Origin: Gonium pectorale | Lineage: Eukaryota > Chlorophyta > Chlorophyceae > Chlamydomonadales > Volvocaceae | Length of the DNA: 64,000 nt | NCBI GenBank assembly: GCA_001584585.1 | Contig: LSYV01000036.1 | Coordinates: 935,613 to 999,612, forward strand | Reading direction: 5' to 3' | Translations under genes and position numbers: made by a program | Notes under the pieces: model-generated | The model's input: only the letters and a program-made list of their open reading frames with translations | The model's database searches: none | What the model was told of the DNA's origin: nothing | Shown here: positions 10,458 through 22,216 of the stretch, in pieces | Layout: each line of letters starts with the position of its first letter | Position numbering within the stretch: position 1 is the stretch's first letter

Positions 10458-13400
10458 ATGGCACTGACGACGTTGCGATTCGCTGGTGGAGCCGCCGGAT
10501 GCCGTCACGTGACGATCTCCCTCTTGCTGGGCTTGCTGGTGCTCGTGGGGATTCGCGCGCAGCAGCCGTCTGGGAGTTGCTCCTCGCCGGCCGCGCCAGC
10601 CGCGCCGCGGAGTCTTACCACGCTCAGCTCCCAGCAGCTGGCGGAGGGGGCACTCGTGGCCAGCGTGCTGTCCGTTTGGGACTTTGAAGGCCGCCCGGGC
10701 ATCGTGGCGGCTTCCCCAGGTGAGGCGGGCGGGCCGTGGGCACCCCCTGCCTTGCGCTAGAGCGCCGGGCACGCTGCTGTTACCCCTCGACAGAGCTGGG
10801 CGCTGGACTGCGTTCGGGCTTCACTTGCCTCACCAATTGCTTGCCTCGCCGCTTCAAGCAACTTTAAGCTGTGCCGTGTCGTGCGCATGGACTGGCAGGA
10901 ACGAATGTCACGCTCTCGTGCGTCATCGCTACCAACGTCACTGTGGCGCCGCCTCCGGGCTCCGGCTCGGGCTCCTCGGCCTTCCTGGCGCCCACTGCCC
11001 TGGACCTGTCTGGCGCCTCTTCGCTCGCCATGAGCGGCGTGTCGCTGAGCAGCGACTGCGCCACCGTGCTGGCGTACCAGGAGCACCTGTGCGGCACGTA
11101 CCGGGTGGCGGGCAGCCTCAAGGTGGGGCGCGGCGCGGCGCCTCACAGGGCGGTGTAATAAGGGGGGCGTTGTAGACCGAAGGGTTAGGTCGCGGCGCCC
11201 CAAAGTGGCACGCTCGGAGACCGTCAATGGACATGCGAATGCTAATCTCCGTCTGCTAGCGGTCTTGACCCGAATGCTTAGCTAGGTGTCTCCCGTCGCT
11301 CCTTCCAGTGGATTATACCAGTAACGCCTGGCCTTCCTCCATGCAGTTGGAGCCTGGCGCCGTGCGCTTCACGGAGTGGCGGGACGGCTTCACGTCCCTC
11401 CGCGATGTGAACCTCACCTGCCCCTCGCCCGGGGAGGCCCCCCCGCCGCCCTGCTGGCTGGTGGGCGTGCAGACGGCGGGGCAGCTGCTGGAGGCGTTCG
11501 TGTCGTACGCGGAACAAGTCGCGCCCGACAACGTGACAATTGTGCTGGCCGCGAACATAACCATCGACGCTGGGTGAGGCTTTGGCGCGCAGGCCAAGGG
11601 CGCCCCAGGGTCCTGGAGAGTCCCGCTGGGCCTGGAACGGCTGCGGTTGCCTTTCCCGGCTCGAACATCCTGAACAGAGCCACTGCCATCCAAGCATGCA
11701 GTACCGTACACAAGGCATTAGTTGGACGTTCGTCGCACGTTTCAGGTTTCGCCTGAGGTTCTGAGCCCTGAGCTCTGACGTTTTCATGTGCTGCATTGAT
11801 CGTGTTCCCCCACGCTCCCTCCTGCCCCCAGCTCCTGGCCTTCCACGCCAGTGCTCATCAGCACGGGTGCTACCCTGGCCGGCTCCTCCCTCCTGAGGCG
11901 GCCGGTGCTGGACTTCCGGCTCATGACCGGCCTGTGGGACGTGGTGCCGCCCGGCCGCGTGCAGATCATCAACCTCACATGCGTCAACCTGGCACCGGCT
12001 TACTTCAGCCCCGGCTACATCTTCTCGCAGTTTGGGATGCTGTCGGAGCGCGTTTGGGCGTTTCAGAGGTTCGATACCTCCGGGAACGGGTATGTTGTAT
12101 GTGGGGCTGTCACGGGCCGGCATGGGGCTGAGGCAACGGCTTTCAGCGCTCGGCACTGCTGCTGGTTTAGGCGAGGGCCACACTTCACAGCGGTACGCAG
12201 CGGTTGGTTCAGGCGTCATTAGCCCGTACTGGATGCCGCTTGCTCTCCACGTGGCCCGACTCCTTTACACTCCGCACCCTACATCTGCTGCCTCTGTTAG
12301 CCTCCTCTGCCCAAATGACCCAATGCTGTTGCAATTGCTGCACGCTTGCCTTATGACCCCAATTGCCACACGCTTGCGTAAGAGGCACGGCTTGAAAGGC
12401 ATGGGCGGGGCCGTAAGTACCGTCCGGCGGGCATACCTACAGATGAAAGCATTTTCACAGATGTCCGCACCTGCTTACATAATCTGAATCCCAATCACCT
12501 GGTCACTAGCGGAGGTTCTACCATCTGTATTGGGTGTAGGGTGTAGGAACTTGTCCTGGAACTGCATGGCAATTTCGAACCCTTGTGCCTGCAGGTACCA
12601 GATGCAGCTGACTGTAATCGATACAACTTTGATCGTGCAGCCCGATCAGCTAGCTTACATGAGGTACGGACTATGTTTAAGAGCGTGGCACACGCATACA
12701 AGACTTGACTGCCATGGTCTCTTTCGTTGAATGGTTGCGGTAATAGCATACCCAATCGTTGGCGTTGGAATGGGTATTCGGGTTGTATGTTCATGCATGT
12801 CTCAAGAGCCTGGAGGCATGTCGCACCTACGCTGCCATGGCCCGCTAGGTAAGACCAGGCGGCCCCCTATCGGACGATACAGGTACTGGATTACGTTCCT
12901 CGTGTCACCTGTTCCTGAGGCTCAGGTTGGTACGACCGGACAGGGGTACATGCGGTACTGCTGTCGTACTGCAGGCTGTATGCGTCCGGTGGTGGGCCTG
13001 GCGCAACTCGGCAATAGTTGGTGATGGGCGGTGCTCAGTGCATTGACTGCATTTATGGATAGCCTTCGCGTCCAGTTTTGCCTTTGCCGTGATATAATCG
13101 CTCTGCTGTACTAACCGTTGCAGCTCATTAACCGCAGGAGAAGGCCTCGTGGCTAAAGATCATCAAGATTAAAATCAAGGCCGTGAACGGCTCGGGCGTC
13201 TACTACGAGGATGTGCAGTCCTTCACGACAACGTACTACAACTGTCGCATCGCGGACTCCCTGGACAGCACATACCCGCTGCTGTCGCAGACGACGGGGC
13301 TCAGGGACTTGTTGGCAGGCGGCATTCCGCTTACCGCCGTGAACCCCGTGGCGAATGCGTCGGACTTCCTGGTACGTCGGATTGGGGCTGGGCCGTCCCG

Positions 13401-16400
13401 TTCATGTGGTCCTGGCGGCCCGCGGCCCTAGTCCGTAGTTAGCGCGAGGGTCCGGGCCTTTTCTCCGGTGCGGGCCGCGTCGTTTTGCCACCAACACCGT
13501 CAGGGTCGTCACCGTCCAAATGCTTCCTAACACGCAGCCCTCACGGCTCCCATCTTCGTGCCAGCGCATCTGCGAGATTCGTAGTGACGGGTGCGCTGAT
13601 GAATGTGCCCTGGCAGTGCGGTAGCACCACACCCGGCCCTGGGACACATGCCTGCCACACGCATCCTGGCCTGCCGCCTCCAGTGGCGAATGCCTAGCGT
13701 AACGCTGCAGCACGGGCGCCTGGTGAGATCGTTGTGGAACCACACATGCCTCCCAACCGCTCACCCTCTTGCGCAGCTGGCCCTGGGTCCCAACAACAGC
13801 GTGCCAGACGACAGCAACCGCCGCTACTTCCTGCTCGTGGGGAACGTCACCCTGTCGGACATCTCCAGCAACGCCTCAAGTAACACATTCGCGTTGTATC
13901 CTGGGACCATGATCCTGGGGCGAGGCAATGTCAACGGCAATTTGCGGTTCAGTTTTGGCGGCATCAATGACGTGGTTGTCGTGCCCCAGGGCTCATCGGT
14001 AATCTTTCGGCAGCTTCTCCTGAGCGGCCTGTCCAACCGCAGCGCCAGGTACGACGCGGGCGACCCGCTGGCTGTGCTGGCGGCGCCGCTGTGGGGCCTG
14101 GCGCTGGCGGCGGGCTCCGGCAAGGCGCGGCTGGAAAATGTCACGGTGCTGCTGAGCCGGGATGAGCTGCGGCTGCTGCAGACGTGCCTGCTGCCGGCGG
14201 CCCAGGCGCAGGAGCTGCCGGGGGCGAGGGCCTACGAACGCGTCTTCCTGGCGGCGGCGCAGCAGTTCTTCGCCGCCGGAGGTGTAACACAGCTCGCGGG
14301 CTACGGCCCCACGTACCTAACCGTCATTAGCGGGGAGACGCAGCGCTACACTGTGTCCAACGTCACCTTCCGCACGCCGGTGGCGGCCGACGGCGAGACG
14401 GCGGCGGCGGACTTTGCCACGCTCGGCGTTCCCGACGGATCCAGCAGTGGCGGAGGTGGTAGCGGTTCTGGTGGCGGCCTGGAGGGCTGGCAGATCGGAG
14501 CCATCGTCGGTGGCGTCGTTGGGGGCGCTTTGCTGCTGGCGGCAGCCTTCGTCGGGACGCTAATCGTTCGCCGCCGCCGCCAACACGGCGGCCAGGACGC
14601 TTACATGAAGTACCTCCAGGGCAGCGCGGGTACGGCTGACCGACCGCAAGCAGGTCCTGGGGTCAGCGGCGCCGGCGGGGCGTACCCGGACACGCCGAGT
14701 CAGGAGCTGACGAACAGCAGCCAAGTCATGCGACCGGGCGCGCGTAACAGCGATATCGAGTGCGCGACTGTGGGCGTGTCCAAGTTGTCAGGCGGGGTCG
14801 GGACGGTCGGGCGCAGTGGCTCCACCACCGGCGGCATAAGCCAGGAGACGAGCAGCGGCGCCGTGGCGGCCAGCGGCAGCGCCGGCATCGGCGCCAGCCG
14901 CGTTACGGGGAAGTCGCCGGCGGCGGCGGCCGCCGCCGCCCTGCTGGGTGGCGGCGGGGGCAGCAGCATGGAATATGGACGCAACCACGCTGCGACAGAC
15001 TCCTTTGAGCGGCCCCCGACGGCCTCGAACCTGGGTCAGCACGCCCCGTCCGGGCGCACGGGCCACCAACGGCTAGGCAGCGGCGGGACCGTCGCCTCGG
15101 CCGGCTACTCGGCCAGCGCGCCGCCAGGCCCTCCGCACGTGGACTCCGGCGGGGCCGCGTCCAGCATCCTGACGACCGGCGGCGGCAGCGCCGCGCTCGA
15201 CCAGATGCACGCGATGATTCAGGTCCTGGGCCGAGACTTCAACGACAAGCAGCTGGAGGTGCAGGGGCTGCTGGGCAAGGGCGCGCACGGCACCGTGTAC
15301 AAAGGGAAGTGGAGGGGTCTGCCGGTGAGTCGGGGGTCGGGTGGTTTGGGGCTGATGCTCTCAGCTCTCGGGGCGGGTTTTCGCTATTCTAGGGTGCAGC
15401 GCCGCATACGTGGAGCATGCTGGGGCGGCCGTTAGCGGCCCGGCGAGACTCAGCATTAAGGAGGATGCAGTAGCAATAGCGGTGGCCGCGCAAGACCATG
15501 ATGCGCTGTTCTGTCGGTAACATTGCCGCGGCCCTTCCCTTGTGGTGTTCTTAGGCCCTCCTAGAGGTAGCCGCTGCAGCCGCGAATGCACTCGTGTTCC
15601 TTCTCCCACCACGGCTTGTGTCCGCCGTGCTTCTCCCCTAAAGGTGGCCGTCAAGTCGATGATCTTCAACTCGGAGAGCAGCGCGCGCCAGCAGCAGCGG
15701 CCGCTGATGGAGGCCGCGATCAGCTCCAACCTGGCGCACCCCAACATTGTGTGAGTGTCCGGCTCGAGTGGCAAGGGCACCAGGGCAGGAGCACCGCAGG
15801 CACAGGCACTGGGGCGCTTGGCCCCTGCTTCCCGGGTCGCGTGCGTTGCTGCATGTGACACCCACGCACCAACCAACCTTCTGTCGCCACGCCCTTGCCC
15901 CGCCCTTGCCCCGCTGGGCAGCACCACGTACTCGTACGAGCTGCGGGAGGTGGAGCACGAGCTGGCGTCCCTGTCCCCGGAGCTGGCCCGGCAGGGCGGC
16001 GGCTGGCGGCTGCTCATCATACAGGAGTACTGCGACGCGGGGTGAGTGCCGCGTCAACAAGGCCCACATACACCGAATCCCCTGCCCGGGGGCGGCTAGT
16101 GTCCACATGGCCCTGCAATAACAGCATGCGCCTTCGACGCCGGGCGTCTTGCCGCCCGCGCGGTACCGCATCCGCGCCTTCATATGTCAAGGAGCCCGGT
16201 ACGCGCGCGGTTGAGCTGTATGTCTCCGTTCTACACACTGCCAGATGTTCGCCTCAGACTGTGACTTGCCCTGACCCCAACCGCCCGGATCGCAGGCCGT
16301 TGCGGCGTCTGGTGGACTGCGGCTACTTCCTCACCCCGGTGCGAGTGCCGCAGCCGCCGCCCCAGCAGCCCCGCTCCAAGCTCAAGCTGGGAAGTCTGCT

Positions 16401-18059
16401 GCGGAAGGACTCCCCTTCGGGCGCGAGCGCCAGCGACGGCAGCGCGGGCGCCGCGAACCGCAGCGACCGGGAGGCGACGCCGACGGCGGGGCCGCAGGGG
16501 GCGTACGGCTCGAGTCGCGGCAGCAGCGGCAGCGAGCACGGCGCCGGCGGACCCGGAGGTAATGGTGCCGGCAACGGCGGAAGGGGCCTGGTGATGAGCG
16601 ACGCGGCGTCGACCGCCATTATGACGCACGGGCTCGCGGGTGGGCGGGGCTCCGCCACCGTGGGCGGTGCAGGTGCCGGAGCTGCGCAGTCAGGGCCGTC
16701 GTCGCCAGCGGCGGCTGTGGTGCAGCAGCTCCCAAAGCTAGCGCTGGAGGACGTGCCGCACGACGTCCCCCCGCGCCCTGCTAGCGGCCTGGAGGCGGCT
16801 CGGCGCTACGTGGAGGCGGCACTGATGATGGCGCGGGGGCTGCAGCACATACACGAGAAGAGCATCGTGCACGGTGCGGCGCGGGCTGCGGTGCAGGATG
16901 TGACACGACCGGCGGAAGGGCTGATGGGTTGCGGGACGGAGGCGGGTAGGCCTGGGGGTGACACGAGCGCGGTGATCGACGATCGCAAATGCAGTTAGGC
17001 GTGGGAGCCGTGTGAGGCCCGCTCTACGAGCGCTGTCCGGTCGCCTGCCATGCCGAGATCATGGGGTCGCCACTTGTGCGTCCGTCGCGCCACGCTGGCC
17101 CCGCCCCGTGGCCTCCTCTCCCCTGCACACCAGGCGACCTCAACCCCAACAACGTGCTGCTGGTCCGCGCCCCGGGCACCCCGCTGGGCTTCTGCCTCAA
17201 GCTGGCGGACTTTGGGCTGTCGGTGCGCATGGCCGAGGGGGAGAGCCACATGTCCAACCTGTTCCAGGGGTCGCCCTACTACTGCGCGCCGGTAAGGGCG
17301 GGCGACGGGGGCACCAGGAGCGGCAGGCGGGGTGATGGGGCCCGGGGGACCTGCGTGTGGGCTGAACCTTGTCGTTTGCTTTGTTCGCTCCTGCCCAGCG
17401 CCGTCTCCTACCACGCGTACTCTGCAAGTCACGTCGCTGCCGCTCTCTGCCCCTGGTCTGCAGGAGGTGGTGCTCTCGGGCAAGGTCGGCAAGAGCGCAG
17501 AGTGAGTGCTGCGGGGCGCGGGCTGCGCGAAAGTCCAGCGCCACCCGACCCGATTGTGGCGGTTGCCCGCTGCGACCCGCGGTTGTCACTGCCGCTGCGG
17601 GGAGGGGCGTCGCTACGGCACCGCCCCATGCGTCCTTCCGGTCCGTGGACTGAGCAGCGCGCAGCCCAGTCCTACCGGTGCTGCCTGCCTGCGCACCTGC
17701 TCCCCTCCCCTGCCTCATTCCTCTCTTCGACCTTCCTTGCGCTTCCACGTTCTGCTTGCGGACTGAGTGTTTCCCTGCTCCGCCATCCCTTCCCCCGCCC
17801 TCCGCCCAGCATCTACTCCCTGGGTATCATGCTGTGGGAGCTGCAGAACGGCACGCGGCCGCCCTGGCGCATGGGCGCACGCCTGCGCACCTTTCCCTCC
17901 CTTAACACCAGCGAACTTGAGTTCAGTCCCGACACGCCCCCACGCTACGCCCGCCTGGCACGGGACTGCTTCCACGGCTCCAAGGACGCCCGGCCCGCCA
18001 TCGGAGCCGTCGTGGAGGCGCTGGCGGCCATTAAGGGGGAGCTCGACGCGATACACTGA
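10458..18059 (+). CDS. Transmembrane receptor-like kinase B (paralogue of A)
   Basis: Fourteen exons with consistent phases give 1371 aa: 10458-10719, 10899-11122, 11347-11573, 11832-12089, 12595-12663, 12883-12925, 13138-13371, 13777-15324, 15644-15750, 15922-16041, 16296-16873, 17134-17291, 17464-17501, 17810-18059. A clear signal peptide (hydrophobic SLLLGLLVLVGIRA) starts the protein. The ectodomain has many N-x-S/T sequons. A membrane span around residues 678-702 (IGAIVGGVVGGALLLAAAFVG) is followed by RRRR. A long Gly/Ser/Ala-rich juxtamembrane linker leads to the kinase: GKGAHG (939-944), VAVK (Lys 959), HGDLNPNN (Asp 1225), DFG (Asp 1249), DIYSLGIMLWEL. All catalytic residues are present, but HRD reads HGD (non-RD type). 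Exon 11 inserts a low-complexity loop inside the kinase, 90 residues longer than in A. Plasma-membrane signalling is inferred; no ligand domain is recognised. Confidence 0.85.
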
Positions 18060-19578
18060 TGGGGCTGCGGTTAGTGTGGCTGCGTGCGCTGGCCATGGAC
18101 GAGGCTGTAGGTTTTGCGCGTAGTAAATGAAGGACGTGGCAAGGATCGAGCATTGGTAATACGGCACCTTTCTGTACGGTACCGAACTCGGCAAGCAACA
18201 AACGTCGTTATTACAGCAAAGGTACAAAATGTACGGCCGGTGTTGTGGTGCGCGTTTTCTAACGACCACACTGAATTCTTATGCTGCGACATAGGACGGG
18301 CGCAACGGGCCCGCAGGCGCGATGGTTGCGGAATGCGCACGGGCCGTACTTCATCGGGTGCAGCCAATTGGCACGGCATGGTATTGTTTTGTTTCTGGCA
18401 GGTGGGGCGCACCGATGCCGCAACGCAAGTTTACAATGTCGATTGTTTTGGTCCATCTGGCAGTACAATACGCGGATGGCACGATGGGCGCGGACGAATT
18501 GGGATACGCTTCGGACCGTTGGGCGTTGAAACGCTGGATCCGGGAAGTCCATTTCATTCCGGGCGGCATGATGTTGGACGAAGTGGTGTGACTTCTGTTG
18601 CTGCGGATCATATCTCCTCTTCCCTCTTTTGCTGCCGACCTGCATGCACTGCCTGCAGCGGTGCAGCCACTCTCCTCTTGGGGTGAAATCAGAGGACAGA
18701 TCATGTCATGTTCTTACAACGGGCCACCTGCAATACATGTTTTGAAGTGTCATTCGCGCGTCCACAACAACATGCGGCCGAGAGCCTGAAACAACGGTTC
18801 CCCCGTAGGCCATATCATGGAGGGCCATGTTTCACCATTCACCTACAGGTATGGAATCAACAACATGTTCGGCAGCCCTAGGGTCCCTTACCCTGACATT
18901 CACGGGAGCGCTTCATTCTGGGTGAGGTTCTTCGGCATGTCACGAAGTCAATCCGCGCCGTCCGCCGCACATCACCAGCGCTGGATTCATGGTCAACACG
19001 GTCAACAAGCATTTAGTCTCGGGCTTCCAGTTCTCTGTAAAAACACGCCTACGCTGCGAAGTGCGTCATTCAGTCATGCAACAAGTCCTCCTACCCAAAA
19101 TCCTGCGCCGCAGCACACAGCATCTGAACGCGAGCCGACAGAGCCCAGGCCCCACGAGCGCGCAGGCGCCCAGGCACCTCGGAATGGTGGCAAGTCCCGC
19201 TACCGCAGAGCCAGCCGGCAGGAGACACAGGGGCCCGCGCGTCGAGCGGCTTCCCAATCTAAGTAGTCACAACACACCTTCGGTTCAAATCCTAACAAGC
19301 ATGCAAGGTTAACAAACGAGCGGGAAGACGCTCGGGCGGGCCGACCGCACGTATCGCAGGCGGATGGGATCATTTGGAGCCCTTCACGGCACACCCGAAA
19401 TCCTGACTTCCCGCATCCCGTCCGATATACGCTGCGCCTACGGATCACATCCGCTGCATTCCCATCAGGCAGCTCCTCCCAGTCTCCCAAACTCGAAGGG
19501 CCTCGGCCGAGTCTCCGGCTGCGGCCAGGTCATGATCCCAGTCATCAACCGGCAACCGCACCTTGCCGTACGGCTTCC
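18060..19578. other. Intergenic region between kinase B and the SHIPPO gene
   Basis: Two convergent genes end here, so both 3' untranslated regions lie inside. Part of it (about 18120-18900) is noticeably more AT-rich than its surroundings. Open frames exist but none has a recognisable family, splice structure or composition like the neighbouring genes. No exact TGTAA signal was found close to either stop codon. Confidence 0.35.
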
Positions 19579-21285
19579 TCAAACCACATACGAGCCAGGG
19601 CCGGGGGTCAGCACTTTGATGTTCTTGCCGTTCGACGACCGGACCTCCGAGAACCTGTCGCCGGTGCCAAACTTCCAGGCGCTCGCGGCCTTGACTTTGG
19701 AGCTGGCCGCGGTGTTGGGGCTGTACACTGCGGGACTGGGCGAGTGCGCCCCGATCGACTCCCGCTCGTGACCCTTGGTGACAAACACGCGGCGCTGCGT
19801 CTCGCGGTCGGCTGTGCCGACGCGCGTGCGCGCCGCAGTGGGCTTCTTGGACGAGGCCTGGGCGAAGAGCGACGAGGGCGCCTCGTAGGTGCCCGGGCCT
19901 GGGTCCTCCAGCGCGGTCGAGGTGTTGCCAGGCAGCCCGCGCGACATGTCCGCGCGGCGGCCCTGGCCGTGGAAGGAGTACGTAGGCGCGTCGCCGAGCC
20001 AGCCGGAGGTGGGCCTGCGACCGGAGGGGGTCGTGCAAGGGGGTCGTGCGAGGTGGATTAGAGGTATTTCGTCAGTGCTGAGGGTGCTGCTGCGGAAGCA
20101 GGTTCAGCGCACAGCGAACATGGCCGGCAGGTTACAGATACTCGTCAACCTGGCTGGCAGGTAACAGGTACCCATCAACATGGCTGGCAATGGAATCAAA
20201 TGATGTGTGAAGTAACGCAGAGCCAGTTGCCGCGAACCACCAATGCAGGGTTACAGACAGAATACCTGGCGCAACCCCTGATGCGTCACCTCAAGACACG
20301 GCAGTGCGCAATGGCGGGCTCTCACTGCATCCGCTCAGGGAAGCTACCGCTACATGGCGCACTTGGCGCGGCCATGCGCCCCCGCCCCGCTCAATCCCAC
20401 GGGCCATGCGCCCCCGCCCCGCTCAATCCCACGGGCCATCATCCCGGGCTGCCCGGCTCTTTGAGGGTTGTTACTGATCTGAAGGTCGTGACTTAAGCCC
20501 GAGTATACGCTGCAAGCCGCTGCACCACTCACTTCCAGCTTCCAGGCGACGGGGTGGCGAAGTTATCCTTAAAGTGTCCGAAGCGGTTCTCCGTGCCGAC
20601 GCGTGTGTAGGGCGCGGTGGCGTTGATGGACAGCGTCTGTTTGCCCACCGAGTCGGCTCCCATGCGCGGTGGCGCGTAAGCGCCCGGCCCGGGGTTGCCG
20701 TAGCGGGACACTTTGGAGCCGGACTCCGCCAGGCCCTGCTTGGACTCGCCTGCCTCGTGGTCTAGCTTGAAGCGGCTGCCAAACTGCGTGGGTGCCAAAG
20801 AATGCCCAGGAGTTAGCTAGCGTGGAGGAAGGGGGGCCGGAACCTTACCCGCCAGCGAGGCAGGCGCAGAGCAAAGGATGCAGTGAAAGACAGCAAGCAC
20901 CGCGTCCGTTGCATTGTCTGAAGGGGTAAACATACACACAAGTCCAAGCAGATGGGGGGGGCGGTAGTACTCGGCACTGAGGCACGTACCCGGTAGGAGG
21001 GCGCTGATTGGGCTCGCGAGCTGGGCTGGAGTCCGAACGAGCTCGAAGCCTCCGTCGTTACGCCCTGTAAGTGGAAAGGGGGGGGGTCATGGTCCAAGAT
21101 TGAAAACTTAAGCAAAAGGGGCTGCCCCCGCTCACCTTTGAGGTCCCGCCCAGGTGCTTGTACACGAATTGCCCGCCAGTCAGCTTGTCATGGCGCGAAG
21201 CCGTGCCGATCTTGGTTCGAGGCTCAGTAGGTCTTGTCGACACGGGCTGTCGGGGGGGAAGAAGATATGCATCAGCTTTGAGCAT
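19579..21285 (-). CDS. SHIPPO (STPGR, sperm-tail PG-rich) repeat protein
   Basis: Four exons in phase, 21136-21285, 20990-21064, 20533-20783 and 19579-20014, give about 303 aa. Short Pro-Gly repeats recur: NPGPGAYAPP, TPSPGSWK, DAPTYSF, DPGPGTYEAP, SPSPAVYSP and a C-terminal TPGPGSYVV. Between them come RVGTENRF and RVGTADRE-like segments. This is the pattern of SHIPPO/ODF3-type proteins, which bind or line axonemal microtubules in flagella and cilia; that role is inferred from the family. The start is uncertain. The ATG at 21285 is in frame, but a pyrimidine-rich tract ending gacag at 21247 looks like a splice acceptor, so a further 5' exon may lie between 21290 and 22200. Downstream of the chalcone-isomerase-fold gene on the same strand. 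Confidence 0.75.
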
Positions 21286-21862
21286 GCAGGCCGTTAACGG
21301 CCCCTTTCCAAAACACTGCCCGAAGCCACTGAGAACAACACGGGCGCAGCTAACATGCTCGAATGCAGGAGCGGCTGCAGGGGTTCGCTAAACCGCCAAG
21401 GCATCGGGCCTCCGTCGGCAGCCAGCAATGCAGAGCCTCTTGCCTGATGCCCGAACGTCGATACAGTCCCAGCAACCTCCACCGGCATGGTTGCCCCTTG
21501 TAACGCTGAGCTATTCCAGCCCCTGAAGACGCTGAGGCTCCGAACTTGCCTACGGAGAGAGGCGCTAGACTATCTTGTATCACAGAGTGCTTGCTACAGG
21601 CTCACACGAGTCCTGGGCCGAAGGCTTGTTCTTTAGCCTTGCCCCGCTTTTGCAACTAGTTGCCTAAACCTAAAAGACTGCTGTCTCAGTTGGAAGTGCG
21701 CTGCATGGCTATCGATGGGGTTTAGAGGCGGGGGTAGGCCAAGACACTTAGAAATACGGCGAAAAAAGTAGCCCGTGCCTTTGGCGCGTGTGCTCGCATT
21801 TCCAATTGCCATTAATAAGCTCTAACACTCTGCAGTCGAAATCGAGTGTATGCGTCAAGGGT

Positions 21863-21867
21863 TTACA
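21863..21867 (-). terminator. Candidate poly(A) signal TGTAA
   Basis: TGTAA, the usual green-algal polyadenylation signal, reads on the minus strand about 350 bp past the stop codon of the chalcone-isomerase-fold gene. The distance suits an algal 3' untranslated region. It is a short motif and could be chance. Confidence 0.4.
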
Positions 21868-22216
21868 CAAGGTATGGTTCGTTGTTTGTGCGCCTGTCAC
21901 AACGCCTGATCCCGGAGCCATAGACCGTATAGACGCATTTCTGAGTTTGCACCCAGCCAAGAAACCCTCGGCTGGGGGGGCGGAACCCCCACTCCCACTC
22001 GGGGTCGGCCACCCACAATCCCGGTCAATGTGAAACCACCGTTATACACGTGTAGATGTTGCCACCGCGTAAAGGTCCGACTATTGAAGCGTGATCCAAG
22101 CGTGACCACCCTGAGACGAGTGCCCGGGTCCCGGGATGGAGAGTCGTCCATACCCTTCCAAGCCTCCGTCCTCCTCTTCCTGTTCCACCACCTCCCATTC
22201 CTCGTCCTAATGGAAC

